A stretch of DNA of 64,000 bases from the NCBI RefSeq assembly GCF_041893525.1, contig NZ_CP169069.1; one strand, written 5' to 3'. The notes under the pieces are model-generated. The model was not told the DNA's origin, searched no databases, and worked only from the letters and a program-made list of their open reading frames with translations. Positions 1 to 9,382 of this stretch are shown here, in pieces (the first letter of the stretch is position 1; each line of letters opens with the position of its first letter). Position numbers and translations under genes: made by a program. Source of the DNA: Phaeobacter bryozoorum. GTDB taxonomy: Bacteria; Pseudomonadota; Alphaproteobacteria; Rhodobacterales; Rhodobacteraceae.

Positions 1-551
1 CGCTTGCTGCGATGGAGGCGTTGCCGGGTCAATTGAGTGCATCACAACATATTGAATTAAAACATATTATTGAAGAGAGACGGCAAGTGCTTCAAGACCG
101 TCTGGCCTTTGAGGCGCTGGCAGAGACGCTGAAACAGCGGCGGTTTGGGGCGGCGCTGCGCCAGATCCTGCGGCATCCTGCGCTGGGGTTTCGACTGGTG
201 CAGATCGCCTGGGCGAAGATGCGCAGTATTGGCAGGGGGCAGGGCGGCGGCCAAGCTGGGCAGGCCGGTGAGGCTGCGGCGGAGCGGGTCCATCTGATCG
301 GCCCTGCCGATGGGCTGCCGCCGCAGGGAGAGGGTCAACATGTCGTTGTCCCGGACCCCGGCGCCGATGGTGGCCATAGCAGTCTATGGGTGGATCTGTG
401 TTATCGGGCCTCGCGCCGTGCGCTGACTGTGACCTATGGCGACGAGGCCGGGCTATCGGCGGCCTGGCGGATCCCGGCCGCCGCGCATATCAAAGCGCGC
501 GGGGCTGTGGTCTCTGATCTGATGCCGCCGCAGGGCCGCCGGGATGGCTGA
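1..551 (+). CDS. glycosyltransferase C-terminal part (5' truncated by window edge)
   Basis: The reading frame is open from the first base, with no stop before the methionine at 12, so the true start lies outside the window. The visible part has a basic, helical stretch (LRQILRHPALGFRLVQIAW, about residues 52-70 counted from the Met at 12) of the kind found at the C-terminus of family 2 glycosyltransferases. The remaining 100 or so residues are Gly/Ala/Gln-rich and not recognisable. The stop overlaps the start of the next glycosyltransferase by a few bases, as expected in one EPS operon. The glycosyltransferase call rests mainly on context. Confidence 0.5.
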   Translation, partial: LAAMEALPGQLSASQHIELKHIIEERRQVLQDRLAFEALAETLKQRRFGAALRQILRHPALGFRLVQIAWAKMRSIGRGQGGGQAGQAGEAAAERVHLIGPADGLPPQGEGQHVVVPDPGADGGHSSLWVDLCYRASRRALTVTYGDEAGLSAAWRIPAAAHIKARGAVVSDLMPPQGRRDG

Positions 552-1857
552 GCCGCGCCCGCAGATCTCGGTGATTATGGCCACCCGCAATGCCGCCGCT
601 CATCTGCCGCTGGCGATCCGGGCGGTACTGGCACAGACCATGGCGGATCTGGAGCTGATCATCATTGATGACGCCTCCGACGATGACAGCTGGGCGGTGA
701 TCCGTGCGGCTGCGGCCAAGGATCCGCGCATACGGGCGCAACGGCGGCCGCGCTGCGGCGGCCCGGCTCGGGCACGTAATGATGCGCTCGGCCTTGCACG
801 CGGGGACTGGGTGGCGATCTGCGACAGTGACGACAGCCAGCATCCCCGGCGATTGGAGTTGATGCTGGCAGCGGCGCGGGATCTTGGGGCCGATGTGGTC
901 GCTGATGACCTGATCCTGTTTTCAGAGCGCCCGATGGTGCGGGGAGAAACCATTCTGGGTGGTCATGCGCCGCAACACGCCCGCGCGCTGACGTTGAAGG
1001 ATCTGGTTCTGAGCGGGGTTGACCCGCAGGGCATCAGTCACATCGGATACCTTAAGCCATTGATCAGAAATCAGCTTCTTCGCGATCTGCGTTACGACCC
1101 CGCGCTGCGGATCGGCGAGGATCATGACCTTTATCTGCGTCTTCTGCTGGCGGGTGCGACGATGTGGGTGCTGCCGATGGCGGCCTATCTCTATCGTCGG
1201 CACCCGGCGTCGGTTTCGTATCGCAACCTGCCCGAGGATCTGGCCGCACAGATCCATGCGCTGGATGGTCTGGTTGCGCAGTATAGGCGCGAGGAGCTGA
1301 CGCTCCACGCGGGCATTCGTCGGCAGGCACTTCTGCGGCGTCAGGCACAGCTGGAACTGGCGCGGGAGGTTCGCAGCGGTCGGCTGGGCCGCGCCGCCTG
1401 GCGCGCCGCAATGTGCCGCGATCATTGGCCATGGGTGTTATCCGTCCTGCGCAACCGGCTGGAGCTGAAGCTGGTGGCCGGGATCTCGCGCCTGTGGTGT
1501 CGTCCGCAGCGTTGGCGACTGGGCCGAGACGGCAGGGCAGGGGGGATGAGCCTGCCGAGAGACAGCGCAGGCGAACTGGACCTCAGCGCCGCGGCGGCGC
1601 CGATCTGGGCGCGCCTGTGCTGCGCCGCCTCGCGCAGGCGCATCGATGCGGAGGTGAGTGATGCCCTGGGCATGTCTGCCCTGTGGATGGTGCCGATGGT
1701 TCGACCCCCAGGGGAGCAGAGCTGCGGTGTTGCCGCAGAGACGCGGGCGGGCGTCGCGGCTGGGCGCGCGGCTGGATTGGCGGAGGGGGAGCAGGTAGCG
1801 AGGGATAATGGCGGGCGTTTGAGGCGGCATATGGGACGACATGACACTCACGGTTGA
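544..1857 (+). CDS. family 2 glycosyltransferase
   Basis: This 437-residue protein opens with a GT-A nucleotide-sugar fold: ISVIMATRNAAAHLPLAIRA near residue 8, the IIDDASDDDSW strand near 40, and a metal-binding DSDDS (DXD-type) near 97. A later GEDHDLYLRLL motif near 190 matches the acceptor/catalytic region of GT2 enzymes. The C-terminal 150 residues are Arg/Ala-rich and unassigned. It probably adds one sugar to the lipid-linked EPS repeat unit at the inner face of the cytoplasmic membrane. It overlaps the upstream partial gene by 8 bases and the polymerase downstream by 17, indicating translational coupling. The donor sugar cannot be deduced. Confidence 0.85.
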   Translation: MAEPRPQISVIMATRNAAAHLPLAIRAVLAQTMADLELIIIDDASDDDSWAVIRAAAAKDPRIRAQRRPRCGGPARARNDALGLARGDWVAICDSDDSQHPRRLELMLAAARDLGADVVADDLILFSERPMVRGETILGGHAPQHARALTLKDLVLSGVDPQGISHIGYLKPLIRNQLLRDLRYDPALRIGEDHDLYLRLLLAGATMWVLPMAAYLYRRHPASVSYRNLPEDLAAQIHALDGLVAQYRREELTLHAGIRRQALLRRQAQLELAREVRSGRLGRAAWRAAMCRDHWPWVLSVLRNRLELKLVAGISRLWCRPQRWRLGRDGRAGGMSLPRDSAGELDLSAAAAPIWARLCCAASRRRIDAEVSDALGMSALWMVPMVRPPGEQSCGVAAETRAGVAAGRAAGLAEGEQVARDNGGRLRRHMGRHDTHG

Positions 1858-3121
1858 ACCACCGCAAGACATCGGGCAGCCGAAGGTGTCTGTGCTGCGG
1901 CGCAGAGCTGGTCGCTGGTGGTTGACCCGTGGCCATCTGCGCATGGGTTATCTGATCCTTGCGGCCATGTCGGGTACCGGGGTGGTCTATCGGCTTGGGT
2001 TCCAGTCGCCCGGCTGGATGGCGCTCTATGTGCTGACGATCCTGTGGTATCTGCGGGACTGGCGGCAGAGCGCTGCCATTCTCTGGCAGGCATGGCCGGT
2101 GCTGATGCCCTGCGTGATTGCAATGGCCTCCACCCTGTGGAGCATCAACCCGCCGGTCACCGCCTATCGTAGTTTCCAGCTGACGATGACAACGCTGATT
2201 GCAGTGCGTATCGCCTCTGCTATTCCGGCGCATCATACGATGATTGTTGTCAGCCTGACCTCGGCGGTCGGCGTGGCGCTGTCTTATCTGAATTCCGTCG
2301 TGACCTTCCTTGCTCCGGCCTTTCATCCAAACGGGGCGCTGAAGGGCATCTATATGCACAAGAACTCCCTCGCCAAGGCGACGGTGAATGCAGCGCATGG
2401 GCTGGTGACGCTTGGGTTCTACTGGCGGCTTTCGATCCTGGGTATTCTGGCGGCGGCGCTGATGATCCCGGTGCTGGGCATGGCCCAATCGGCGGGGGCC
2501 TATGTGACCTTTGCCATTCTGGCGATCTATGTGCCGGTACTGTGGATCCGTCGCTGGGGCGGGACAGCGCGGCGGGTGGCGCTGCTGTTTTCGCTGATGG
2601 TGCTGTTCCTGGTGCCGCTCGCGATCTATATCTCAGGCATTGACGCTTTTGGGTTGCTGCTGGAGCGGCTGGGCAAGGACAGTACCTTGACCGGGCGCAC
2701 GGTGATCTGGGCCTTTGGTCTGGAAGAAATCGCCAAAGCGCCGATTGGCGGCGTTGGGTTTGGGGCGTATTGGTCGGTGCCATCTTACGCACGGCTTTAT
2801 ATTGAGGCCTATGTCGATGAGGGACTCTATTGGTTTCATAACAGCTATATCGAACTGATGGTGGGCAATGGGCTCCTTGGGGCGGTGACGTTCTTTGGCC
2901 TGCTGATCGCCGTCGTGCTGCGCTGTTTTCGCTGGTATTTGCAGGATGGTAGCGTGACCTCGGGGTATTATCTCTTCTATGTGCTGATCAATCTGGTCGC
3001 GGCGCTGTCGGATAACGTGATCTACAACGAGCATTCGATCCGGCACATGCTGATCGCGATGGCCTGGATCTATGCCGGCCGAGCGCTGGGGTGCTGGCGG
3101 GATGTGCCACCCCGGATCTGA
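1841..3121 (+). CDS. O-antigen ligase/polymerase family protein (ExoQ/Wzy-like)
   Basis: A 426-residue integral membrane protein with around ten hydrophobic segments and a large loop in the second half, the layout of the Wzy/WaaL/ExoQ family. The segment GRTVIWAFGLEEIAKAPIGG near residue 285 and the following HNSYIELMVGNGLLG near 333 match the conserved periplasmic loop (arginine and histidine) of the O-antigen ligase domain. In an EPS locus the expected role is polymerisation of flipped repeat units at the periplasmic face. It starts inside the end of the preceding glycosyltransferase. The next gene, at 3137, lies on the opposite strand and converges with it. Confidence 0.85.
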   Translation: MTLTVEPPQDIGQPKVSVLRRRAGRWWLTRGHLRMGYLILAAMSGTGVVYRLGFQSPGWMALYVLTILWYLRDWRQSAAILWQAWPVLMPCVIAMASTLWSINPPVTAYRSFQLTMTTLIAVRIASAIPAHHTMIVVSLTSAVGVALSYLNSVVTFLAPAFHPNGALKGIYMHKNSLAKATVNAAHGLVTLGFYWRLSILGILAAALMIPVLGMAQSAGAYVTFAILAIYVPVLWIRRWGGTARRVALLFSLMVLFLVPLAIYISGIDAFGLLLERLGKDSTLTGRTVIWAFGLEEIAKAPIGGVGFGAYWSVPSYARLYIEAYVDEGLYWFHNSYIELMVGNGLLGAVTFFGLLIAVVLRCFRWYLQDGSVTSGYYLFYVLINLVAALSDNVIYNEHSIRHMLIAMAWIYAGRALGCWRDVPPRI

Positions 3122-3136
3122 GTGTACTTTTGGGGT

Positions 3137-3919
3137 CTAGCCTGCGTTCTGGTTCTCATCCGGCGCCGGATCGAGCGGTAGCCCCATTGCGGCCTCCAGT
3201 GCGGGGTCAAGCTGGCTGAGGATCCAGGTGCGGTCTTCCGGCGTGATCAGGTGGCCGGGGGTCTTGGGTTTTACATCACGGTCGGACCATGACCAGCCAT
3301 AGTGTCCCTGCGGGACCTGCAAGCGCCTGTTCGGGGGCACCGGGCTTTCGCCTGCGATGCGCGCAATGATGTCTTCGGGGCGCCGACTGATGGCAGCATG
3401 GGTGGTGTAGATCACCCGTGCACCGCGCCGGGGCAGGGACAGCAGCGCCTCTGCCTTGGCGCGACGCAACGCCAGCAGGTTGGCAAAGGGCGCGCCGGTG
3501 ATCGGATGCAGATCCTGGTTCAGCGGCTGACCTTTGCAGGGGCTGGTCTTTGGCAGGTCAAACCACGCCGGCACGTCGATCTCGCTGCGCCATTCGGCGC
3601 GGATAAACTGCGAAAACGGCAGATCACGCAGCGCTGGCAGGCTGTGCCACGGCTTGCCATACATGCTTTCGAGCCATTGGAACGGATCGCGAAAGATCAC
3701 GATATAGAGCACATCCGCCGGCAGCGCGATGAGGTTCGGGAAGGCATGTTTCCACATGTCATAGCGCGGGCGTGCAGCGGCGAAGTTCTGCTGGATCAGC
3801 TGGTCGAGAAAATTGGTCCCGGAACAGCGCTCACCCAGCACCTGATAATTCAGCACAGGTCGGCCGAGGCAGCGGCGACCGGCTATCCTGGCCTTGCGCA
3901 AAAGGGGGGACAGCTGCAT
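3137..3919 (-). CDS. sulfotransferase-like protein of the EPS cluster
   Basis: I place the start at the ATG at 3919, 9 bases after the stop of the upstream wzc-like gene. An upstream in-frame extension exists but only overlaps wzc. The 260-residue product has NYQVLGERCSGTNFLDQLI near residue 22, a P-loop-like 5'-phosphosulfate-binding signature, and IVIFRDPFQWLESMYGKPW near 72, which resembles the 3'-phosphate-binding Arg...Ser region of PAPS-dependent sulfotransferases. If correct it would transfer sulfate to sugars of the polymer. The family match is by motif only, so another P-loop kinase or transferase remains possible. Confidence 0.65.
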   Translation of the reverse strand: MQLSPLLRKARIAGRRCLGRPVLNYQVLGERCSGTNFLDQLIQQNFAAARPRYDMWKHAFPNLIALPADVLYIVIFRDPFQWLESMYGKPWHSLPALRDLPFSQFIRAEWRSEIDVPAWFDLPKTSPCKGQPLNQDLHPITGAPFANLLALRRAKAEALLSLPRRGARVIYTTHAAISRRPEDIIARIAGESPVPPNRRLQVPQGHYGWSWSDRDVKPKTPGHLITPEDRTWILSQLDPALEAAMGLPLDPAPDENQNAG

Positions 3920-3927
3920 CGGCTCTC

Positions 3928-6021
3928 TCAGCTGTGGTAATAGCGGTCGCGCGACCGTCTGGTTGCCCCGTAGAGCGGCTGGGCGGTGCCTTTGACCTTG
4001 GTCAGCACAATGCCGTCGGGACTGCGCCCGCCCTGTTCCAGCTGTCGTAGGGCATTGGTAAAGACCGATTGCCGGGTGGTGTTCCATTGCGCCAGCAGAA
4101 TCAGAAGGTCCGCATGCAGGCCGATGATCCGCGCATCGGGCACAACGGAGATGGGCGGGGTGTCAAAAATGATGATGTCCCAGTGATTGCGCGCCACCGA
4201 CACAAGCTCGGTCAGCCCGCCCTGGCTGAGCAGATCCGCAGCACTGCCGGTTACGGTGCCGGCAGGCAGGATATCGGCCTGCCCCAGCGCACCGGGAAGC
4301 ACCGCCGCTGCCAGATCACATTGCCCGGTGAGGACATCAAAGAGTCCCGGCTTGCTGTTGCCACTGGCCAGCGGGTCAGACAGGGAATGGCGGCGCAGGT
4401 CGCCGTCGATCAGCAGGACCGATTTACCGATCTGCGCCATATTATGTGCCATGGCCGCCGACAGCGTCGACTTGCCATCGCCGCTTTCGGCGGAGGTAAA
4501 GACAACCACCTGCGGCGGGACATCTCCCCGCGCCATCAGCAGCGTGGTGCGCAGATTGCGAACAGCCTCGCCATCGCGGGTCTGCGGGCCAAGCGCGCCG
4601 GCCTGTTCGGGCCGGATTTTCTGCGAAAACTGGTCCAGCACCGCAATCACAGGCACGGACGTCAGGCCTGCGATCTGCGCTGGGGAATGCAGGCGCGCCC
4701 GGGAGAGCTGCAACACGACAACGAGAACAGTGCCGAGAAACCCGCCAAGGAAGACCGACAGGATAAGGATCCGGCCCTTGTTGGGCAGGGCAGGCTGGTC
4801 CGGGGGGAAGGCGCGCGAGATCACCCGGCTGTCGGCGCGTTGCAGGCCGATCTGCATGGAGGTTTCACGCAGCCGGTTCTGGAAGTTTTCAAACAGCAGA
4901 CGGCTGGCTTCGGCGTCGCGTTCGGCCTGCACAACTTCGGTCAGTGCATCGCTCTGGGTGGCGATGGTGATCTCCAGATCGGCCATCGAGCGGCGGATTG
5001 CGTGTTCCTTGGCTTCGGCTTCGCGCAGATCACGAGAGACTTGCGCCAGAACCGCGCGCCAGCCAGCCAGCGGATCATCAGCGCGCGCCAGAAGCGCGCT
5101 ATAGCCGTAGCGGCGGGCGGCGGCGCGCTGCTCCTCGGCTGTTTGCAGGCTGCTCAGTTCGGATTGTTTGGCCCGTTGCGCGGCGACATCCTCGGCCCGC
5201 TCGGTCAGCGCACTGCGCAGGGAAATCAGGCGGTTCTCCAGCCCGATCAACTGTGCGGGGCTGGTCACATCGGCCTGCGCCCGGATGTCGGCAACCCGCC
5301 GTTCGTTTGCTTCCAGCTGGCCGCGCAGCTCGGTCACCCGGTCCGCCAGCCAGCCGGTGGCCTGTTCGGTGACGTTCAGCTTCACCGCCACCTGATTTTC
5401 GATATAGGTGTCGGCGAAGGCATTGGCGATATCAGCCGCCTTGAAGGGGTTCTCGCTTAGCACCCAGATCGAGAAAATATAGGTGTCCGGTATGTTCACC
5501 ACCCGCATGTTGGCAAGCAGCGTCTGGATCACCTTTTCGCGGACAAAGGCGGGATCTGGCGGAATGGTCGTGTTATAGACGGGCATCCCGAGGAGTCCCT
5601 TGATCAGATCTTTCAGCGTCTGGACAGGATTGAGGCCGGGATCGCGCAGCATCATGTTGAATTCCGGGTCGGAAACAAGATTCAGCCGGTCGACGACCTG
5701 ACCCGCCAGTTCCCGACCGCCAAGGATGTGAACCTCGGTTCGGATCACCTCATCCGTGGCGGAAAGGCTGCTGACCACGCTTTCGATATCGACCACTTTT
5801 TCGTCGCGGGTGTCCAGCACCAGCTGTACCTCGGCACCGTAGAGCGGAGTGGCGGCGAGATAGGCTCGCCAGATGCCCAGAAACAGACCGAGCAGGACAC
5901 AGGCAGCGATGACCCAGCGGCCGCGCCAGATGATTGCAAAAATGGCGCCGAGATCGAGCACCTCCTGGCCGTCATCCGCGGCAAAGGACGTCTTAGGCGT
6001 GGACACGTTGGTTGACCCCAT
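3928..6021 (-). CDS. polysaccharide co-polymerase / tyrosine autokinase (Wzc/ExoP-like)
   Basis: The 697-residue protein has a Wzz-type chain-length domain between two membrane segments (about residues 35-55, and ILILSVFLGGFLGTVLVVVL near 425), a long coiled-coil periplasmic region, and a C-terminal BY-kinase. The kinase shows Walker A SAESGDGKSTL, Walker A' VLLIDGDLRR and Walker B IIIFDTPP. The tail ends RDRYYHS, with only a few tyrosines for autophosphorylation. It should control chain length and couple polymerisation to the export channel. I prefer the ATG at 6021; a GTG at 6039 is an alternative. It probably shares a transcript with the sulfotransferase-like gene downstream. Confidence 0.92.
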   Translation of the reverse strand: MGSTNVSTPKTSFAADDGQEVLDLGAIFAIIWRGRWVIAACVLLGLFLGIWRAYLAATPLYGAEVQLVLDTRDEKVVDIESVVSSLSATDEVIRTEVHILGGRELAGQVVDRLNLVSDPEFNMMLRDPGLNPVQTLKDLIKGLLGMPVYNTTIPPDPAFVREKVIQTLLANMRVVNIPDTYIFSIWVLSENPFKAADIANAFADTYIENQVAVKLNVTEQATGWLADRVTELRGQLEANERRVADIRAQADVTSPAQLIGLENRLISLRSALTERAEDVAAQRAKQSELSSLQTAEEQRAAARRYGYSALLARADDPLAGWRAVLAQVSRDLREAEAKEHAIRRSMADLEITIATQSDALTEVVQAERDAEASRLLFENFQNRLRETSMQIGLQRADSRVISRAFPPDQPALPNKGRILILSVFLGGFLGTVLVVVLQLSRARLHSPAQIAGLTSVPVIAVLDQFSQKIRPEQAGALGPQTRDGEAVRNLRTTLLMARGDVPPQVVVFTSAESGDGKSTLSAAMAHNMAQIGKSVLLIDGDLRRHSLSDPLASGNSKPGLFDVLTGQCDLAAAVLPGALGQADILPAGTVTGSAADLLSQGGLTELVSVARNHWDIIIFDTPPISVVPDARIIGLHADLLILLAQWNTTRQSVFTNALRQLEQGGRSPDGIVLTKVKGTAQPLYGATRRSRDRYYHS

Positions 6022-6181
6022 CGTTATTGGTTTGCCCACGGCCCGCCCTGCGCTGCGCGACGCCGCAGGGGTGGCAAGTAGGTGGCAGTGCCAAGTTCAT
6101 CAGACTGCGCGCAAAAATCAATCTGTCGCAACATAATCGGATCCTTTAGACAGGTCCATAACACGGAATGGAACAAAGACC

Positions 6182-7258
6182 ATGGGCATGAGCGGTCAGA
6201 GAGGCAGGGAGGGCGTCAGCGCTGCACCCGGGGGCATTGATGTGCGGGTGCTGGTGGTGATCCCGACCCTGAATGAAGCGGCTGCGATCCGTCCCTGTCT
6301 CGAAAGCCTGCTGCGCGACCCGCTGCTGCGCGATCCAGATCGGTCTGCGCTGGTGGTGGCGGATGGGGGCAGCGATGATGACACGGTGGCCATCGTCGAG
6401 AGCTTGGCCGAGACAGCGCCGATCAAGATACATGTGCTGCATAATCCGGACCGGATTCAGTCCGCAGGCATCAATCGGGCGGTTGCTGAATTTGGCGGCG
6501 GCTTTGATGTGCTGCTGCGCTGTGATGCCCATGCGATCTATCCGGCGGATTATGCAACCGCCCTGTGCGCGGCGCTGCGGGAGAACGATGATCGTGCGGC
6601 GGTCGTGGTGGCGATGCAGTCCGAAGGTCGCAGTGAATTCGGCAAGGCGGCGGCCTGGGTCGTGGATACGCCCTTCGGGTCGGGTGGTGCGGCACATCGG
6701 GGAGGTCGGACCTCGGGCTATGTGGATCACGGGCATCACGCGCTGATGGATCTGCACTGGTTCCGCCGGGTTGGCGGTTATGATGCGAGTTTCAGCCACA
6801 ATGAGGATGCTGAGCTGGATTGGCGGTTGCTGGCGGCCGGAGGGCGTATCTGGCTGGCCGGTGATGTGCGGCTTGGCTATGTGATGCGCAGCACGCCTGT
6901 CGCGCTATGGCGGCAATATCAGAACTATGGCGCAGGCCGTGCGGCAACATTGATCAAACACCGAATGCGGCCACGGCTGCGGCAGATTGTGCCGGTCGCC
7001 AATCTCCTCCTATGTGGACTGGCACTGGTCGCGGCACCCTTCTGGCCCTTGGCTCTGATCTGGCCGCTGGTTTACCTGACTGTGGTGATTGTGGTGACGG
7101 GCATCGCCTGTTTGCGACTGGGGGGTGCCGGGATCTGGTCCGGGGTGGCTCTGGTGCTGATGCACATGGGCTGGGCGCTTGGTCTGGTGCGGGCGATGGC
7201 GCGGCATTCTGTTCAATCGGTCCTGGCGGGTGCCGCGGGGCGCAGGGTGAAGCGATGA
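6182..7258 (+). CDS. succinoglycan-type glycosyltransferase (ExoA-like, family 2)
   Basis: 358 residues. The N-terminus VLVVIPTLNEAAAIRPCLES near residue 22 begins a GT-A domain, followed by VVADGGSDDDT near 60, the DXD-like LLRCDAHA near 110 and the acceptor-site motif HNEDAELDWRL near 205. Two or three hydrophobic segments follow residue 270 (for example LLLCGLALVAAPFWPLALIW), as in ExoA, which is membrane-anchored. ExoA forms an early beta-1,3 linkage in succinoglycan; the linkage here is not known. Its stop overlaps the next start (ATGA at 7255). It is divergent from the wzc-like gene, with a 160-base intergenic region that must carry both promoters. Confidence 0.88.
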   Translation: MGMSGQRGREGVSAAPGGIDVRVLVVIPTLNEAAAIRPCLESLLRDPLLRDPDRSALVVADGGSDDDTVAIVESLAETAPIKIHVLHNPDRIQSAGINRAVAEFGGGFDVLLRCDAHAIYPADYATALCAALRENDDRAAVVVAMQSEGRSEFGKAAAWVVDTPFGSGGAAHRGGRTSGYVDHGHHALMDLHWFRRVGGYDASFSHNEDAELDWRLLAAGGRIWLAGDVRLGYVMRSTPVALWRQYQNYGAGRAATLIKHRMRPRLRQIVPVANLLLCGLALVAAPFWPLALIWPLVYLTVVIVVTGIACLRLGGAGIWSGVALVLMHMGWALGLVRAMARHSVQSVLAGAAGRRVKR

Positions 7259-8205
7259 GCGAACGGATTTCGATATTACTCTGCACCTATCGGCGCCGCA
7301 GCGTGGTCGACACATTGGAGAGCCTGGCAGCTTTGCGCGCACCTCAGGGCTATACGATAGATATCATCGTGGCGGACAATGATACCTCGCCGTCGGCGGA
7401 CCACTGGGTGCGCGGCTGCGCGACCTCGTGGCCGGTCAGCTATGTCCACGCGCCGGCACGCAATATCTCTCTGGCCCGCAACGCCTGTCTGGCCATGGCG
7501 CGCAAGCGGCGGTCGGATTGGGTTGCCTTTGTCGATGATGATGAGGTGGTTCCGCCCGACTGGATCGAACAGCTGGTGCGCCGCGCCATGGAGACCGGCG
7601 CGGATGTGATTTCAGGGCCGGCCATCGCACGTTACCCGCAGCAGGCGCCGCAATGGATGGTTGATCAGGACTGGCACAGCAACTGGCCGGAACTTCGCGC
7701 CGGCAATGGCGGTGGGGTGCAGTTACAGACCGCCCATAGCTGCAATGCGCTGATGCGGTTTTCCGGTCGCCCCTGGGAGGGGCTGGAGTTTGATCTCTCC
7801 CGCGGCACGAGCGGCGGCGAGGATACCGCCTATTTCTTTGTGCTCTCACATCTGGGCGCGCAGTTTGCGATCTCGGCCGATGCGGTCGTCTTTGAGGTGG
7901 TTGCGTCGGATCGGTTGCATCTGGGCTGGTTGGCAAAACGGCGGTTCCGCATGGGGCAGAGCTATGCGGCCAGCGCATCGGGGCTGCTGGCACGGACAAA
8001 ACTGGCTGGGGCGGCGTTGGCCAAGGTTGCCTATTGTGTCGTTGCGACCCTGCCTGTCCTGCCTGTCGAGCCGCGCCGGAATTTCTGGCTGTTGCGGGGG
8101 CTGCTGCACCTAGGCGTGCTGGCGGGATGTTTTGCCCTGCCACAGCCGCAGATCTACGGCGGAGCAAAGGATCAAGAGCCGCCGCCGCAGCGGATCCGTG
8201 GCTGA
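7255..8205 (+). CDS. family 2 glycosyltransferase (ExoM-like)
   Basis: The ATG at 7255 overlaps the previous stop (ATGA), which fixes this start. The 316-residue protein has ISILLCTYRRRSVVDTLESL at the N-terminus, IIVADNDTSPSA near 35, ARNISLARNACL near 68 and the DXD motif AFVDDDEVVPPDW near 88, then SGGEDTAYFFVL near 190. This order matches ExoM/WcaA-type glycosyltransferases. The C-terminus is Pro/Gln-rich. It is the second gene of a translationally coupled pair with the ExoA-like enzyme and precedes the frame-shifted glycosyltransferase by only 3 bases. Confidence 0.87.
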   Translation: MSERISILLCTYRRRSVVDTLESLAALRAPQGYTIDIIVADNDTSPSADHWVRGCATSWPVSYVHAPARNISLARNACLAMARKRRSDWVAFVDDDEVVPPDWIEQLVRRAMETGADVISGPAIARYPQQAPQWMVDQDWHSNWPELRAGNGGGVQLQTAHSCNALMRFSGRPWEGLEFDLSRGTSGGEDTAYFFVLSHLGAQFAISADAVVFEVVASDRLHLGWLAKRRFRMGQSYAASASGLLARTKLAGAALAKVAYCVVATLPVLPVEPRRNFWLLRGLLHLGVLAGCFALPQPQIYGGAKDQEPPPQRIRG

Positions 8206-8208
8206 CAT

Positions 8209-9382
8209 ATGGCGCAGTTGCTCTGTTTTGCCTCCGATCTGACTGACGTGGCCCAGCTGAGACGGCTGGAGTTTTCAGGCGCTTGGGCATGAGGTGATCT
8301 CGGTGTCCTCGCGCAAGGGGCCGTTGCCGCAGGTGAGCTGGCAAAACATTGATCTGGGCGAGATTGGTCAACACGGGCTGTTACGCCGGGGGCGTCTGGC
8401 GCTCTTCACTGCGTTGCGTGACCCACGGCTGCGGCCATTGGTGCAGCAGGCTGATCTACTGGTGGCGCGCAATCTCGATATGCTGGCGCTGGCCGCCGCG
8501 CTGCGGCGGCGGAGCGGCAGCGCGGCGCCGCTTGCCTATGAGGTGCTGGATATCCATTCGCTGTTCGAGGGCAGCGGCCCGAAACCCCGGATCGCCCGCT
8601 GGGTCGAGCGGCGGCTGATCGCGGCGGCGGAGGTGCTGTGGCTGTCCTCGCCCGGTTTCCACGAAGGGTATTTCGTGCCGGTACAGGGTTTTGTTGGGCC
8701 CTGGCAACTGGTGGAGAACAAGATGGTCGTGCCGGACCGCATGTCACGACCCGTCGCGGGAGGTTTTCATGGCGCGGCATCCGGGCCGTTGCGGCTGGGT
8801 TGGATCGGCGCCATACGCTGCCGACCGAGCTTTGAGCTGCTGCTGAGGGTGGCGCAGCAAATGGGGGCGGCGATCGAGGTGCATGTTCACGGCAAGATCC
8901 ACGACCATGTCTTGCCTGATTTCCATGACCGGATCGCCGGGCTCGGCAATGTCATCTTTCACGGGGCCTACGCCTACCCGGAGGGTCTTGCTGCCTGCTA
9001 CCGCGGCTGCGATGTGGTCTGGGCGCAGGATTTGTGGCAGGCGGGTGATGCCCGCGCCGGTGGCAATTCGGATCTGCTGCTGCCGAACCGCATTTATGAG
9101 GCCGGCTGGCACGGCTGTCCGGTGATCGCCGTGGCGACGACGCAGACCGGCCGCAAGATTGAGGAGACAGGGCAGGGCTGGACCCTGCGCCGTGCTGATG
9201 CCGCCGAGCTGGTCGGGCTGTTGCAGCAGCTGACGCCGGACCGGATCGCCGCCTGTCGCAATCGGATCGCGGCGCTGCCCGAGACGATGTTCCGTCAGAC
9301 CGCCGATGATGTGACGGCGTTGCTGGCTTCAGCCGGGATCGGCGTTCCGGGCCAAAGGCGTGAGACCGGGCCGAAGAGATGA
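8209..9382 (+). pseudogene. glycosyltransferase (GT4-like) with a 1-base frameshift near its start
   Basis: An ATG at 8209, 3 bases after the previous gene, opens a peptide MAQLLCFASDLTDVAQLRRL that looks like the first strand of a GT-B glycosyltransferase, but it stops at 8290-8292. The continuation, QALGHEVISVSSRKGPLP, is in another frame and runs from about 8276 to 9382. Removing one T from the TTTT run at 8272-8275 joins the two (…RRLEFQALGHEVISVSS…). The joined product is about 390 residues with GSGPKPRIARWVERRLI, a HVHGKI turn and NRIYEAGWHGCPVIAVATT, which fits a GT4 donor site. Without the fusion, only a GTG at 8294 could start the body. The gene overlaps the convergent gene by 54 bases. 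Confidence 0.7.

Noticed and set aside
3920..4087. N-terminal extension of the sulfotransferase-like protein up to 4087.
   Set aside because: It lies entirely inside the wzc-like gene in another frame, and its composition is low in hydrophobic residues and unlike the family.
4069..5460. Long plus-strand frame opposite the wzc-like gene.
   Set aside because: It is antisense to clear Wzz and kinase motifs and lacks any domain of its own.
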